Shown: positions 13,313-25,811, numbered from the stretch's first letter. The stretch is DNA of 64,000 nt from Chinchilla lanigera (GCF_000276665.1 NW_004955473.1:6965477-7029476); one strand, 5' to 3'. A program made the numbers and translations. The notes: generated from the letters alone by a model not told the origin.

Positions 13313-13912
13313 AATAAAGGAAATATATTTATTTATTTCACTGAATATTATATACTATAGATTCACACATATTATCACAAATGGCAAAATTTACTTACTT
13401 TTATGGTCATAGGCCATCATATGTATGATATATGTACATATATTTATATCACATTTTCTTTTTACATTCACTCATCTATGTATATTTAGGTTTATAATTA
13501 TAGTTAATATTAGTAATACTGGAATACACATGGAAGTTCAAAATTTCTGCAAAAGACTGATTTCACGTCCTTTCTACTTATACCAAGAAGAGAGAATAGT
13601 GTATGGTAAAGTACCATTTTATTTTTTAAAGAATTTCCATATCTATTACCAATTTACATTTCTAATAAAAGTGTTGAAGGTTTCAAACGTTTCCAAAACT
13701 TCAGGGGCGACTTTTTTTTAAGTCAAAATCTTAACTAGTTTGAGATGATTCATAAGTATGATACTGGACTGCAGTGTTCCAATGGCCAGCAACTTGAATA
13801 ACTTATTATGTACCTATTGACAGCCTGCGGGCTGGGGATTTAGCTCAGCGGCAAAAGCGCCTGCCTGGCAAGCGCAGGGTCGTGAGTTCGGTTCCTGGTA
13901 CCGGAGAAAAAC

Positions 13913-13952
<40 letters not shown>

Positions 13953-14218
13953 CAGCCTGCATGTCTTCTGAGAAAAGAATATCTATTGAAGCAATCCTTT
14001 CTTAGTTGAATTATTTGTGGTTACTTTTATTATTGTGTTGTATGCATTACTTTTATATTTTGGATATTAACATCTTATCTCATGTATGGTGCACAAATAT
14101 TTTCTCCCAGAACATAGGATGAATTTGTTGTTGCCCTTGCAGTGCATAAACATTTTTTGGCATAGTTACACTTATTTATGTTTGCCTTTGCTGCCTATTG
14201 TATTGGTGTCATATCCAA
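13313..14218 (-). mobile_element. Old L1, C-terminal ORF2, antisense, split by an ID SINE
   Basis: The reverse complement of L1 is recognisable at 13600-13700 and again at 13985-14215 (for example 'ggatattaacatcttatctc' and 'caaatattttctcccagaac'). The young SINE at 13829-13950 interrupts it. It is much more diverged than the L1 that follows. Confidence 0.6.
13829..13950 (+). mobile_element. ID-type SINE (tRNA-Ala derived), young
   Basis: It starts with the tRNA-like head GCTGGGGATTTAGCTCAG (A box TAGCTCAGCGGC), has the B box GAGTTCGGTTCC, the tail GGTACCGGAGAAAAACC and a poly(A) of about 35. It is flanked by a perfect 10-bp target duplication, GACAGCCTGC, at 13819-13828 and 13951-13960, so it is recent. 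Confidence 0.97.
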
Positions 14219-14224
14219 AAATGA

Positions 14225-16615
14225 ATTATATAGAAGGCTAGTGTCACACAGAATTTACCTATACTGTCTTTCAGGAGCACAACGCTAAATGAGCTATGTC
14301 ATAGACACAAAGTTTGCATGATCATTTCAGTAGACTCATGAAAATCATTTAACAAAGTCCAGCATCCATTCACAATATAAACACCTATGGAAAACTGGAA
14401 TAGGCTACCTTTATTTTAATCTGAAAAAAAAACTATCTATGACACACCAATAGGCACCATCACATTAAGTTATCGAAAGCTGAAAGCTTTTGCTCTAAAA
14501 GCAGGAACAAGACAAGGATGTCCACTGTCCCTACTCCTATTCTATAAAGTTCTATAAATATTACCCAGATAAATTAGACAGGAGAAAAAACAAATGAATA
14601 AATATAGGAAAGGAAAAATTTATACTGTCATTATTTGCAGATGACATGATACCTACATAAAAGACCCGAAAACTCCACCAAAAGACTGTGAGGTTTACTA
14701 ACCAAATTCAGTCACACAGCTGGACACAAAGTTAGCAATCAAAAACCAATTGAATTCCTGTACACAAGTAACCAGCTCACTGAGAGTGAAATTAAACAAA
14801 CAAAATTCTTCACAGTAGCATCAAATATAATGATATATTTAGGTATGAATTTAACAAAGGAAGAAAAAGAGCTTCACATTAAAAATAACAACACTATGGA
14901 AAAAGAGATGGGAAGAATATCAGAAAATGGAAAGTTATCCCCTGTTCCTGGGTAGGGAGAACCAACATAGTGAAAAAGGTCATAGTTTCTAAATTGCTAT
15001 ACAAATTTAATGCAATCCCATGAAAAATAGCATCAGCATACTGTACAGAATTGAGCAAACATTCTTAAAATTCAGTTGGTACCAGAAGAAAACTAGAATC
15101 GGAAAAAAAAACTCTAGAAAACAAAGTCAAGGTAGGGGGCATAACAATCCTTAACTTGAAAATACACTGCAGAGCTACAATGATAAAAAGAGAGTATTAC
15201 TGGCTATAAACAGACCCAAGCATAAATGGAATAGATTAAAAGATGCAGAAACAGCACCAAACACACTCAGCCACCCTATCTTCTACAAAGCAGCCAAACA
15301 CTTTCACTGGAAGAAAGACAGCTTCCTTAGCAAATGGCACTGGTAATAAGGGCTTTCTACATTGCCAAAAACTAAAACTAGACATATGTCTCTCACCATG
15401 CACTCAAATACAATTAAAATCCTTCAAGGATCTAAATATTACAACAGAAACATTAAATCTACTGAAAGAGAAAATAGGTAAAACTGTTGAAGACATAGGT
15501 GTAGAAAATGACCTCATGAACAAACTCCAATTGTATGGGAAACATCAAAAATAAACAAGTGAGACCTCATCTTTTAAAAAATCTATTGCATAGCAAAAGA
15601 AATCACTAGCTCAATGAAAATACAACCCAATAGTAGGACAAAATTATTGTTAGTTGTTCCTCAGAAAAAAGACTAATATCTAGAAGATATAAAGAACAGA
15701 AGTCAGACCCACTGAAATTTAAAGACTCAGTCTGAAAAAGGGCAGCTGAAATAAATAACACTTCTCAGATGAATTAGAAATGGCAAATAAATATATGAAA
15801 AAATATTCTACAATACTAATCATTTGAAAAATGTAAATTAAAACAAATAGGAAATTTCATTTCACTCCAAAAAAAAAGGGTATCATGAAAAAATCAATAG
15901 CAAATGCTGGAGGGGTTGTGGAGGAAAAGGAACACTTCTCCACTCTTGGTGGAAGTGTAGACTGGTGCAACCACTGTGGAAATCAGTGTAGAGATATCTC
16001 TAAAAAGTATAATTAAAGGTTCCACTTGACCCAGCTATTCCCCTGCTTGGTATATTCCCAAAATAATTAAAAGAATTATACTAGAAAGATGTATACACAC
16101 CCCTGTTTATAGCGGCATGGTTTCTAGTAGCTACATCTTGGGAACATCCCAAATGCCTATCAATTGATAAATGAAGTACTACTCAGTCATGAAGAAGGGC
16201 AATCTTGAGTCATTTCTAGCTAACTGGATGCACCTTGAGACCATATTCTTGAGTGAAATAAAGTGGACATACTTGTGTAAATATCACATTCTATGAGTGG
16301 TATGAGAATCCACAAGTTTAAATAAGAGCCAAAACATATAATAGATATCTGGAAATAGGAAGAAATGGTTCACATTGCAGTGGGAACTAGTTAGGGAGGG
16401 AAGAAGGTAAAAAGAAGGAAGAGAAAAGAAATAATTGAGAAAAGAAGGATAAAATTGAAATAAATATTTGTAAATAAGGAATACAGGGGTTGAAGGGAGG
16501 AGACATACATGGTGAAAAAAAGTAATCAAGACATATCATGTATAGTTAAACATTCCTTATGATGCATGTGATCATTATGCATATCTAAATTGTAACAACA
16601 AAATGAATTTTAAAA
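14225..16615 (+). mobile_element. L1, 5'-truncated, ORF2 (reverse transcriptase onward) and 3' UTR
   Basis: Sense L1. The reverse-transcriptase core is recognisable at about 14320-14720, with the catalytic-loop region near 14620-14660 ('ttatttgcagatgacatgat'). The thumb and C-terminal parts follow to about 16250, then a purine-rich 3' UTR stretch at 16370-16500 and the end near 16610. The longest open piece, 15243-15554 (103 codons), is the ORF2 region after the thumb. Stops and frameshifts make it a pseudogene. It is inserted into or beside older L1 pieces, and it is among the less diverged L1s in the window. Confidence 0.85.
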
Positions 16616-16830
16616 GACTGCATGTTCTCATTTTTATGATGTATTTTAAAAAAGCTAAATTGGTTGAAGCAGACAACAAAATGGTGATTAATACTGGGAA
16701 GGGGAAATGGGGGAGGTAACGGTCTGAGGATATGAAGTTTCAAGTTTATAGGATAAAATATTTCTAGAGATCAACTGAACTGCATGAAGACCAGAGTCAA
16801 TATTACTCTAATAAAGCAGAACTTATGTGC
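16616..16830 (+). mobile_element. Older L1 3' end, sense
   Basis: The pattern 'catgttctcatttttatgat', a short A run, a segment near 16660-16720 ('aatactgggaaggggaaatg') is the terminal ORF2/3' UTR junction of an old L1 subfamily. It probably continues at 17105 after the antisense piece at 16835-17100. Confidence 0.55.
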
Positions 16831-16834
16831 TGTT

Positions 16835-17100
16835 TTTTCAATTTTTTCTTTTTATTAGTACATCTGTGCAATACATAATGTTCACATTTCTTGTGTGATA
16901 TTGGTGCATGCACATAAAACATTGTAACTCCTTTTCATCCCCTTTCCCTCTCCTCCGTCCTCCTCCTTCCGCCCTCTATCTCTTCATATCCTTTTACTCA
17001 CAAAAGATCTATCACTTATATTTAAGCTTGTGTGTCCAATTTATTTCATCTAACATAATGTTTTCATTTAATATTATGGTTCTCATGTTACAGAAATGGT
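16835..17100 (-). mobile_element. L1 3' UTR polypyrimidine segment, antisense
   Basis: A T-rich start, 'tagtacatctgtgcaatac' and then a C/T-rich block at 16930-16985 followed by 'acaaaagatctatcacttat'. The same order occurs at 45481-45760, 49805-50090 and 54195-54345, so this is a dispersed L1 3' end type inserted in reverse. Confidence 0.55.
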
Positions 17101-17104
17101 AACT

Positions 17105-17465
17105 AGGTGAGAAGTTGGATATATACCCTAATTGCACTGATCAATGTACCATCTATACATAGAGCAAAGTATAATGCTATGCAATTTAAATACACATTTT
17201 ATAAAAACTATACTAAAACAATACATAAAAGCACTCCTTCCTATAATAAATAGTGACTGTTGGTGAAGATGTGGAAAAAAAATTGCAAATCTTGCACATC
17301 ATTAATGCAAATGTAAAATGTTGACAAGATTTTAAAAAACAAAATAGAGATTCGTGAAAATAAATTCAAAGCATAACTATCATGTGACTGAGCATTCCCA
17401 CATCTCCTTTGCATTCACAATGTGATCAGAAAAGTACAGTGAATATTGAAATTAAAAAATCGTTA
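17105..17465 (+). mobile_element. Old L1 pieces, sense
   Basis: 'gatatataccctaattgcac' near 17118 is the 3' end of an old L1. 'gttggtgaagatgtggaaaa' near 17261 begins another C-terminal ORF2 segment running to about 17460. No open frame. Confidence 0.5.
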
Positions 17466-17469
17466 CACT

Positions 17470-17900
17470 AAAGGGCACATTCCTATCAAATCCCTCAAAT
17501 ACTTGCCCTTACTTCAAATATACTTAACCCATAATTCTTGGCACTATCTGACATGGATACGAAGGTCTTCTTGTATGCTTAATTGCAATGTCCTGACCAA
17601 CTTGATGTCTTGAATTGTTTCAAAACATTTACCTTCCACGGTCATTCATGGGCATTTTGCCTTTGTGAAAAAGTAAAACTCACACCATTGCATATCCAGT
17701 GACTATAGTGGATGAGGCTACATTGTGATATTTTTAGAAGCCTGTCTTTCTATTAAATGAGACTCAGCAGCAAAATTCAACATTTTTGTCATAAAACTTT
17801 GTAAAGACACTAAAAAGACTTCCAGAACAGCTTCAGAAAATGTTAAAGATAGTAGAATATGTGTGTTTGAAGTGAGAGGGATTATTTGAGGGAAACTAGA
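17470..17900 (+). mobile_element. Decayed mariner-like DNA transposon, transposase C-terminus
   Basis: Conceptual translation of 17818-17895 gives the mariner transposase ending: Asp-Phe-Gln-Asn-x-Phe, then a basic stretch with Cys, then Asp-Tyr near the stop. Upstream, 17640-17730 fits the part of mariner transposases that carries the last catalytic Asp region, but poorly. All frames are interrupted. Terminal inverted repeats were not located. Coincidental resemblance remains possible. Confidence 0.4.
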
Positions 17901-17919
17901 ACCAATGTATTTTTAATAT

Positions 17920-18175
17920 CTTTTAATTTAAACATTCACCATATTTTGATCATATCTCATATTTATCCAAAAGATTTTAAGGCAGCATTTCTTGAAGATA
18001 TTATCACTCTTGTGTTCATTGCAATATTCATTACAATGGTAAAGAATTGCAATCAACTTAAATGTCTATTGACGGATTATTGCGTATATCCAGTGCGAAA
18101 TGAATTGGCTTTATACAAGCAAGAAATCATACAATATATGACAACCGTGTTCTTATAATTAAAAGTAATGTATTT
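17920..18175 (+). mobile_element. Old L1 ORF2 C-terminal fragment, sense
   Basis: 'actcttgtgttcattgcaat' near 18006 through 'aatgtctattgacggattat' near 18060 is the ORF2 end of L1 in sense. The 90-codon frame at 17886-18158 arises from it and is not a gene. Confidence 0.55.
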
Positions 18176-18879
18176 TACACTTAAAACTTTAAGAGAAAAT
18201 TTTTCCTGTTACTATTTTTAATTCACTTAATAAAAGATAAAAGAATCACTATTATAAGTCAAAATTTTAAGAATGCTTTCTTATTCATTTAGATTTCAAT
18301 TTGAATGTGTATATAGCTTAGAGATGTAAAATAGAATCTTTAGTATCACAATGGGCCTAAATCTCTAGGCAGTGAAGATAATATGTAATGGTATCTTTTC
18401 TTCACTTTTTTACTTAATTATACTGTAATCTCTTTGGCCCTGGAATTTTTTTAGTTAATTTGTCTGCATGTGGTTATAAGTGTATTCTACAGAACATAGA
18501 AAATGCTAATAAATTAACTGTATGGTGAAAATTCAGAGTAATACTGCAATTCAAAATTCTGCTAAAAATTTTATGTACTACTTCAGTTAGAATTTTAAGT
18601 TTGACATACTTCGTAAGCTAGTTAGCGTGAGTAGATGAACATGAATAACAATAAAAATAGACAACATTTCTTGGATATAAATCATTCTGAAGTCACTGAG
18701 ATTCACATTTATAAGTAAATAAACTCTCTGAATTTTTCACAATACCTAGACATGTTGCTATTACCATCCACATTATGAGAAGACCAACCCACAGACACTA
18801 AACACCCACCCAAGTTGTAAGTTTTCATATTTAAAACCATTTTTAATCTGGCCCTAGAACAAAGGAATGGTAAAAATAT
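18176..18879. other. Unassigned AT-rich DNA
   Basis: No gene or recognisable repeat seen. Confidence 0.4.
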
Positions 18880-19245
18880 GCTGTTATGTTTTGTGTCTGG
18901 ATGTCACCCAAAGCCTCATGCAGTCATGGGGAGGGCTTCTAGAGTTTATGATTGATTCATGGGTATGAGTGCTACACCTGCCCTGGGGTGGGTATCTTGC
19001 ATACAATGTTAGAGAAAGAAGCTGCTGCTGTACTCCTCTCCTTGTGCTCTTCTTGTTTTTGCTGTTTTCTGCCACCATGAACTGTTGCTATCTGCCATGT
19101 GCCACTCTGCCTTGGCGTCAGCTGATTATAGACTGAAACTTGCACAAAATGTAAGCTAAATAAACCTTTCTTTCCTTAATTTTGAGTGTTGGGTATTCTG
19201 TCCCAGCAATGAGAGAAAAGTGGCCAGGACATGTGCTATGCATCC
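18880..19245 (+). mobile_element. Solo LTR-like repeat (MaLR/ERVL type, tentative)
   Basis: It begins near 'tgctgttatgttttgtgtct', continues with 'gtcacccaaagcctcatgca' and ends with 'taagctaaataaacctttct' (polyadenylation-like AATAAA at about 19158), 'tattctgtcccagcaatgag'. The same terminal layout is found at 28.6 kb and 34.3 kb. The 64-codon minus-strand frame at 18884-19078 lies inside it. Confidence 0.5.
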
Positions 19246-20270
19246 TGATTTCAGATCAGTACAGAACAAGCTGGTAGTAGAGTTCAAGAGGGCACAGAGT
19301 GTTTATCACTGTTATTCATAAAGATACAAAGGAGACTCAATAACCACGTGACAGAGATATAACGGATATGAGTGTTGTATAAATGGTAGTCTCTTCAAGT
19401 AATGAGATTCTCTTGCTCTAGACATGAAATTAGACCTATTTACAAGAAAGGCAAAAAGTGGAGAATATTTATTGAGTTCTGTTTCTGTACGAGCTTATTT
19501 TAAGTGCTCCACAAATGAGAATTCCCCGAATCTTTTCTTAAGTGAAAAAATAAAAGTCTTTTCCAGAGCCAAGTATAATGTAATTTGGGTGACATCCCAC
19601 ATTTGGTTAACACTACCTTTCATTAATGTAGAAAATCAATGATGAATAAATGAACATTTCCAGGAAGAGTCCAAGAATAATGAAATAGATTCATGTGAGC
19701 TATTATATATTCTTATTACACACATATGCTAGGTGCCAGAGCCTCTAAATACACTAATTGTGAGGCACTAGCTTCCAAGAAAAGTTTTTATTTAAAGTTT
19801 CCAAAATGTGTGTGTGTTTTCTTACTAGGGAAATGGATTACATCACATGAATAATTCAATTCTAACACCTACCACTATGAGCTACTTTAGCACTGACTTT
19901 TAGTTTGCAGTTCTTTTATTTTACACATTAATAGGGCATAGTGAATTAACAAACAAGCATGTTATTCTTTCTAGTGATTGATTTCGTGGTAATGATACTC
20001 TAAATGCAATTTAAAAGTTGTATCCTTCCAAGTAAGTCTATGTATACTTAAGACATACAACAGTATAATCATTCATTCTTATTCCTTTTTTAGGAAACAC
20101 AAGTACAGGACCAAAAATTTACTTTATAATCCTGTCATAAAATTAATAGAATATTTTGTTTTCAGCTAGATTCATCCACTAAGTGGATTCTCTTTATATG
20201 TAGCATAAATGGATTACCCTTCTCCATAAATGGTATAAATCTCCCTGTGAAAATATTTAATTCAAAATAA
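19246..20270. other. Unassigned DNA
   Basis: No gene. The 72-codon frame at 19424-19642 has no recognisable domain. A short GT run occurs near 19808. Confidence 0.4.
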
Positions 20271-20278
20271 CTATTCAT

Positions 20279-20394
20279 GGGTGCTGGGAATTTAGCTCAG
20301 CGGCCAAGCGCCTGCCTGGCAAGCACAAGGTCATGAGTTCGGTTTCCGGTACCGGAGAAAAACCAAAACCAAAAAAAAAAAAAAAAAAAAAAAA
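20279..20394 (+). mobile_element. ID-type SINE, young
   Basis: Same family as at 13.8 kb, with a slightly shortened head (GTGCTGGGAATTTAGCTCAG) and poly(A). The duplication CTATTCAT flanks it at 20271-20278 and just after the poly(A) at 20396-20403. Confidence 0.93.
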
Positions 20395-21639
20395 CCTATT
20401 CATATTTCCAAAGGGAATGTTAGATAGTTTAAGATAGAACATTCATAATAACACCATCATTATGTTTTATTAGGACTTAAGTAATGAAATGGTGACTGTG
20501 TTTCAAATCCCACTTTTGAAGGCAGTGATCTAGTAAGTTCAATTTAAATGCATTTTAATGTTAATTACCAGTCATTGTGAGAGGAAAAACAAAGTCACGA
20601 TTATAAAAATATCATTTCATGTACGAAAGTAATGCAACTTTGGACTTTATAGGGTATCTGAATCCCACTCTTAAAATTATAGCTTCTAGATGAATACATT
20701 ATTTTGTACAATGACAAGACATAAAAATTTTGATTTGCCTGTGTAGATATTAGAAGCCTATACAAAATGTACTGTGTTTTGAAAAAGGGGAATATAAATG
20801 ATAATCATGAGTAATAGGATTATATTAACAGGATTCATTTTTTTCACTTGGATATAAGGTAGTGTTACTGTTGTTTGAAAAATATTAACAGGATTCATTT
20901 TCTTCACTTGGATATAAGGTAGTGTTACTGTTGTTTGAAAAAATAATTCACAAAATCACTTTAAAAAGGGACATTTAACAGTCTACTACTATAAGCGAAA
21001 TGAGTTGAAAATTACTAAATATAAATGTATTTCTTAGAAAAATACTTTGTAAGTCTTCCCAGTAAATACTTAATACAATCACACCTTTCACCAGGTTGTG
21101 ACATAGGAGGAAATAATATTTACCACATGATCTTGAGTATTTTATTCTTCAATGTTTCTGATTCTTTAATTGTTCTAAGTCAAAATACCAGTAAATATTT
21201 GTAATATTTTTTGCTTTTAAATATGAGAAACTGTAAATAGAAAGTTGTCCAACTGGTTCAAAATTTCAGTTATGTAAGATGAATATACATTCATAATCTG
21301 CTATAAAATATTCATTAAAATTGTAGAACTTATGTTAGCAATTATAAGCATGCTATAATTATATTGTATTTATCAATGTATGATGCATATATTTTGCAGA
21401 ACACGTGAATATTTTGTTTCATTCTCATCAAAACAAGGTGATCTCATGTACATATGGCAGCAAAATTTTAGAAAAATCTTGACAAAATCTTAAATATTGC
21501 AGTTCTGAACAATAGTCTTGATTTTTTCCTCATGTTTCGGTTATTATGCTCAACCACATGAATCTTTTCATAATGCAAACAGTTTTTATGTCACCTTAAG
21601 ACTATTCATGTCAATGAAATTTCTGTTCACTTTTTGTCT
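20395..21639. other. Unassigned AT-rich DNA containing a 60-bp tandem duplication
   Basis: No gene or mobile element recognised except the duplication at 20821-20940. Confidence 0.4.
20821..20940. repeat. 60-bp perfect-register tandem duplication
   Basis: 20821-20880 and 20881-20940 match at all but two positions (first base t/a, and t/c at unit position 22). The unit contains GGATTCATTT and GATATAAGGTAGTGTTACTG. The unit is not part of any repeat I recognise. Confidence 0.98.
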
Positions 21640-22690
21640 TATTTTTCCAGTTTCACTGAAATATGAGTGGAACACAAAACACTCCCATAAGTAGTATGTA
21701 TCATTTCTGTGCATTTGGGTATACCTATATATTAGTGTTAGTTTAACCACAATCCATTTAAAATACCTATCATTTCTAAAATTGTCCTTGTGTCTTTTGT
21801 TTTTTCTTTTTTTTTTTTGGTTTTTCTCCGGTACCGGGAACCGAACTCACGACCTTGCACTTGCCAGGCAGGCGCTTTGCCACTGAGGTAAATCCCCAGC
21901 CCCTGTTTTTTCTTCATTGGTTTTTGTGGTAGGAATATTTATAGCAGATTTATACTCAATAAAATTTTACACCATTCTTAGTTTGAATGGTAAGCACTGT
22001 GTGGTACAGTGTATCTCTGGAGCTCCCACAGTTAGAACACGTTTAATTTCACATGAGCTGAAGAACAATTCCTCATATTGTCTTTCCTCTATTCCTTGAC
22101 AATCACTGGCAGTTTACTGCGATACCTTTGACTACTTTAGAGGCCTCAGATAAGCATACACATGCACTGTTTGTGACAGTTATGTAACTTAACATAATGT
22201 CTTCCAGATTCATTGGAGTTATTTCAAATGGTAGAATTTTCTCCTTTTCAAAGAATGAATAGTGTCCCATAATCTGTACATATCATATTTTCTTTCTCCA
22301 TTTATTTTGCTGAACATTTTTGGTTTTTGCAAATCTTTGATATTGTGAATAATGCTCCATTGATTGTGGAAGTTCAGATATCTTTCAGACATGTTGATTT
22401 CATCTTTATATATAGATATCCAGAAAAGAGATTGTTACATTGAATGGTAGCTGTAAGTTTTTAATTTTTTTGAGGCAGAGAAATAAAACTATTTTTCATA
22501 ATGGGTCTACCAATTTACTTTTCCATAATAGTGTGTAAGATATTCTTTTTCTCCACATCTTTACTAGCTCTGTCTTGTTTATTTTTTTTCTGTTTTACAG
22601 TGACAAACCTGTGTGTGAGATAGCACCTCACAACGGTTTTGATTTGCATTATAACAACGTTTCATAATGTTGAACATCTTTCCATTTTCC
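21640..22690 (-). mobile_element. Old L1 3' UTR and ORF2 end, antisense, split by an ID SINE
   Basis: 21645-21790 is the reverse complement of an old L1 3' UTR ('cagtttcactgaaatatgag' onward). After the SINE, 22150-22680 matches the ORF2 C-terminal region in reverse ('gatattgtgaataatgctcc' near 22341). The copy is strongly diverged. Confidence 0.6.
21809..21903 (-). mobile_element. ID-type SINE, young, reverse
   Basis: Poly(T), GGTTTTTCTCCGGTACCGGG, then the reversed tRNA-like head ending AAATCCCCAGCCCC. Perfect 11-bp target duplication TGTTTTTTCTT at 21798-21808 and 21904-21914. Confidence 0.96.
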
Positions 22691-22839
22691 TTCAAGGCTA
22701 AGAATTTAATGCAGTCCTTGCTTAAATCCAAAAGAAATTTTTCTTACAAACCGCTAAAACATTCCTTAGGTTAGTATGGAATTTTATGGAACCTGTTCCT
22801 TTTAAAATGTGAATAGCAAACAATTACGCAGAAGAAGGA

Positions 22840-24730
22840 AACTAGAGGGGCCACTCCATTAAATTGTAATATATACTGCATAGATACAGTAAACAAAATA
22901 GTATATAGTCACCATAAAAATGACATAGGTGGAATTTTTTTGAAGAGAAAAAATAAAAATAATGATACAGAATTTCCAAACTAAATAATAGATGAACAAT
23001 GGTTAATACTATGCACATTGTTACCTTCAAAGTAGTTGCTCAAATTACAAGATATAGACATGAAAGAGTAATCAAATGATATAAGCAGAAATTATTCTTT
23101 TTAAGGAACTAATAGAAATTAGTAGTAAAGTTATCTTAGCTATCGTGCATATATATATATTTCTTTGCCCTTCCTGTTTTTCTCCTTTCCCCCATCCCAG
23201 GTCTTTCTTTTTGAGCTGTTTCTTCCTCTTTCACAAAATCTATTGTACATTTTGGATCTTATTTACTTTTTCAGTTTGTTACACTTTGGAGACAATACCA
23301 TGTTTGTACCTATGAATCTGATGTATTATACTGTGAGTATGGTCTCAAGTTGAATCCACTTACCTACAAAAACCCTGAGTTTATCCTTCTTCATAGCTGA
23401 GCAGTACTCCATTGCATAAAAATGCCACATCTTTTTATCCATCGCTTGGTTGATGGGCATTTGCATTATTTCCAATATTAAGCTATCACAAATTGTGCTG
23501 TTATAAACATGGGTGCACATATATCACTGTGGCATGATGTTTTTAATTCTAGGAAAATACCCTGAATGGGAATATCTAGGTGGAATTAAACCTCTAATCC
23601 TAGTATTTTGATAAATCTCCACATTGATTTCCACAGTGGTTATACCAGTCTACACTCCCACCAACACTGGAGAAGTGTTCCTTCAGCATTTGTTATTGGT
23701 TGATTTCTTGATGATAGCCATTTTTTCTGGGATACAATGAAATCTCAGTGTTTTCATTTGCATTTCTTGAATTGCCAATGATGTCGAACATTTTTTCTGA
23801 TATATTTATTTGCCATTTGTATTTCTTCATCTGAATAGTGTGTATTTATCACACATGCCCATTTTTGGATTAGGTCTTTGAATTTGGGGGACCTGATTTT
23901 TTTTAGTTCTACATATTTGCTAGATAGAATTCCTTTGTCTGAGTGACAGTTGGCTAAGGTTTTTCTTTCCACTCTGTGGGTTGGCTTTACACTCTCTCGG
24001 TGATTTCTTTTGCTGTGCAAGAACTTTTTATTGAGATGAGATTCTATTTGCTGTTCCATTGAAATGCTTGTCATTCATTTTGTGTTTTGTTCATAAATTT
24101 TCTGCCTAGCTGTATGTCTTCAAAATTGCTACCTACTTTCTTTCCCAGTAGATTTAGTGTCCGTGTTTCAATATTTAGAACTTTGGTCCATTTTGACTTT
24201 AATGCATTCCGTGGTGGTAGTCATGGGTCTAGTTTCAATCTTCGGCATGCAGAGAGTCAGTTTTGCCAGCACCACTTATAAAAGAGGCTATTTTTCTTCC
24301 AATGAACATGTGTGACCCCTTTGTCAAAGATAAGGTGGCTGAGTGTGCTTGTAGTTGTATCTGCATCTTCTAGTTCGTTCCATTCAACCTCATGTCTGTT
24401 TTTTTTTGCCATTGCCATCAAGATTTTATCACAGCAGCTTTGTAGTATACTTTCAATCCAGGGATTTTGATGCTTTCTGCCTTGCTTTTGTTGCCTGGAA
24501 ATACCTTTGCTTTTCTAGGTCTCTTTGTTTCCAAATGAATTTTAGGAATGTTTTCTCTAGATCTGTGAGGTATGCTAATGGTATTTTGATGGGGATTACA
24601 CTAAATATGTACAACAGTTTAAGGTATATGGCCATTTCTGCAATATTGGTCCTTCCTATTCATGAGCAAGGGATATCTTTCCATTTTTTAATATCCTCTT
24701 CAATCTCTTATTCAGAGTCTTAGAAGGAAT
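22840..24730 (-). mobile_element. L1, 3' UTR and C-terminal half of ORF2, antisense
   Basis: The 3' UTR lies at about 22850-23160 and resembles the repeat units at 46.7-47.3 kb. It is followed by the polypyrimidine tract and ORF2. Minus-strand frames of 106 codons (23754-24074) and 60 codons (24453-24635) translate to recognisable L1 ORF2 C-terminal parts, including the conserved Phe-x-Trp-Lys region after the thumb. The copy is 5'-truncated at about 24730 and disabled by frameshifts. It is relatively young by its legible frames. Confidence 0.85.
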
Positions 24731-24770
24731 TAATTTCAGGTATTTTTTAGAAAGCTTTAAAAGAAAATGT

Positions 24771-25140
24771 GACTTAAATGCACAATGGAGTACTATTCAA
24801 TCATTAAGGAAGTTAAACTTCAGTGATTTATAAGAATATGGATGGATCTTAAGACCATAAATTTAACTTATTATCAAGTGCAGAATGAATCCATAATACA
24901 AGAAAATGGAAGTATAAATCATTCACAGAGCAAAATAAAGAAATATGTTACAAGACATGAAAGTAAATGCTATAGAAGTGGAAGAGGTTTGGTGAATCAA
25001 TGAAAGGGGACTTCAGAGGGAGAATGGAGAGTTGAAATGATCAAGTTTAATCTATATCTATATCTATATCTGTATATAAAACACCTAGCTGAATGTCATC
25101 ACCATAAATCACAAACTCGAACTAGTAAAAATGTTTTTAA
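24771..25140 (+). mobile_element. L1 3' end, sense
   Basis: 'caatggagtactattcaatc' (ORF2 end) to a purine-rich 3' UTR near 24990-25030 and an A-rich end near 25130. A short (ATATCT)n run lies at 25050-25075. It sits tail to tail with the preceding antisense L1, but the ORF2 parts show it is a separate insertion. Confidence 0.6.
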
Positions 25141-25700
25141 AATCCATATATACAAAATATGCTAAAAATAGTGCAGTCATAGTAAATTCATTAGTTACTT
25201 AAACAAGTTATAAGCCCAACATACAATAGGGTCAAAATTAATGTTCAGATATAAACAGATACCTGGGAAAGAAAATAATTGGGGTATATATTATACTACA
25301 TTATTAAATTGAACTGAACATTGTCTTATTTGGGAAAAATAATTCAGATTTTAATTTCTGTTTTCTAATACATACTTTTATACTCCAAAAAGGTACTGAG
25401 GGTTACATATTTTTTGCATAAAATTATGTCTGCAACTAAAGATTACAGTTTAACTGATGTGGAACTATTTCACAAGGCCTTTGAAATAAGATTCATGAAT
25501 TTGTTATTTGTTCTTCTACGTGTATTATGTAGTCCTTATTAAAACTTTAGTCATGGTATTTATAATAGACTACCTGATGAATTTTAGAATTCGAATGGAA
25601 AGTGTTTGAGACATAATTACTTTTCATCTTTTAAAGGTAGCAATATAGTATCTATAGATTTTTAATGATTCTGAAGGAACACGCTAGTCTTTACTAGATG
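25141..25700. other. Unassigned AT-rich DNA
   Basis: No gene or recognisable repeat. Confidence 0.4.
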
Positions 25701-25713
25701 AATAAAATTTTGG

Positions 25714-25811
25714 GTTTTGTTTTGTTTTGCTTTGTTTTCTACCAAGAATCAAACTCAGGACCTAGCACTTGCCACCAGGCACTTGTACCACTGAGCTATA
25801 TCCTTGGCCCT
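25714..25811 (-). mobile_element. Older ID-like SINE, reverse
   Basis: It has a (GTTTT)n-type tail, then 'accaagaatcaaactcagga', 'cctagcacttgcc' and a reversed tRNA-like head ending GGCCC. It is a different, older ID subtype lacking the GGTACCGG signature. Imperfect flanking copies of ATGAATAAAATTTTGG lie on both sides. Confidence 0.75.

Noticed and set aside
13829..13912. ID SINE heads as functional tRNA-Ala genes
   Set aside because: They have A- and B-box-like parts, but the cloverleaf is degraded and poly(A) tails with target duplications mark them as SINEs.
15243..15554. 103-codon frame as a possible gene
   Set aside because: It is the ORF2 region of a 5'-truncated L1, with the reading continued in other frames on both sides.
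24355..24723. 122-codon plus-strand frame
   Set aside because: It is the complementary-strand shadow of an antisense L1 ORF2.
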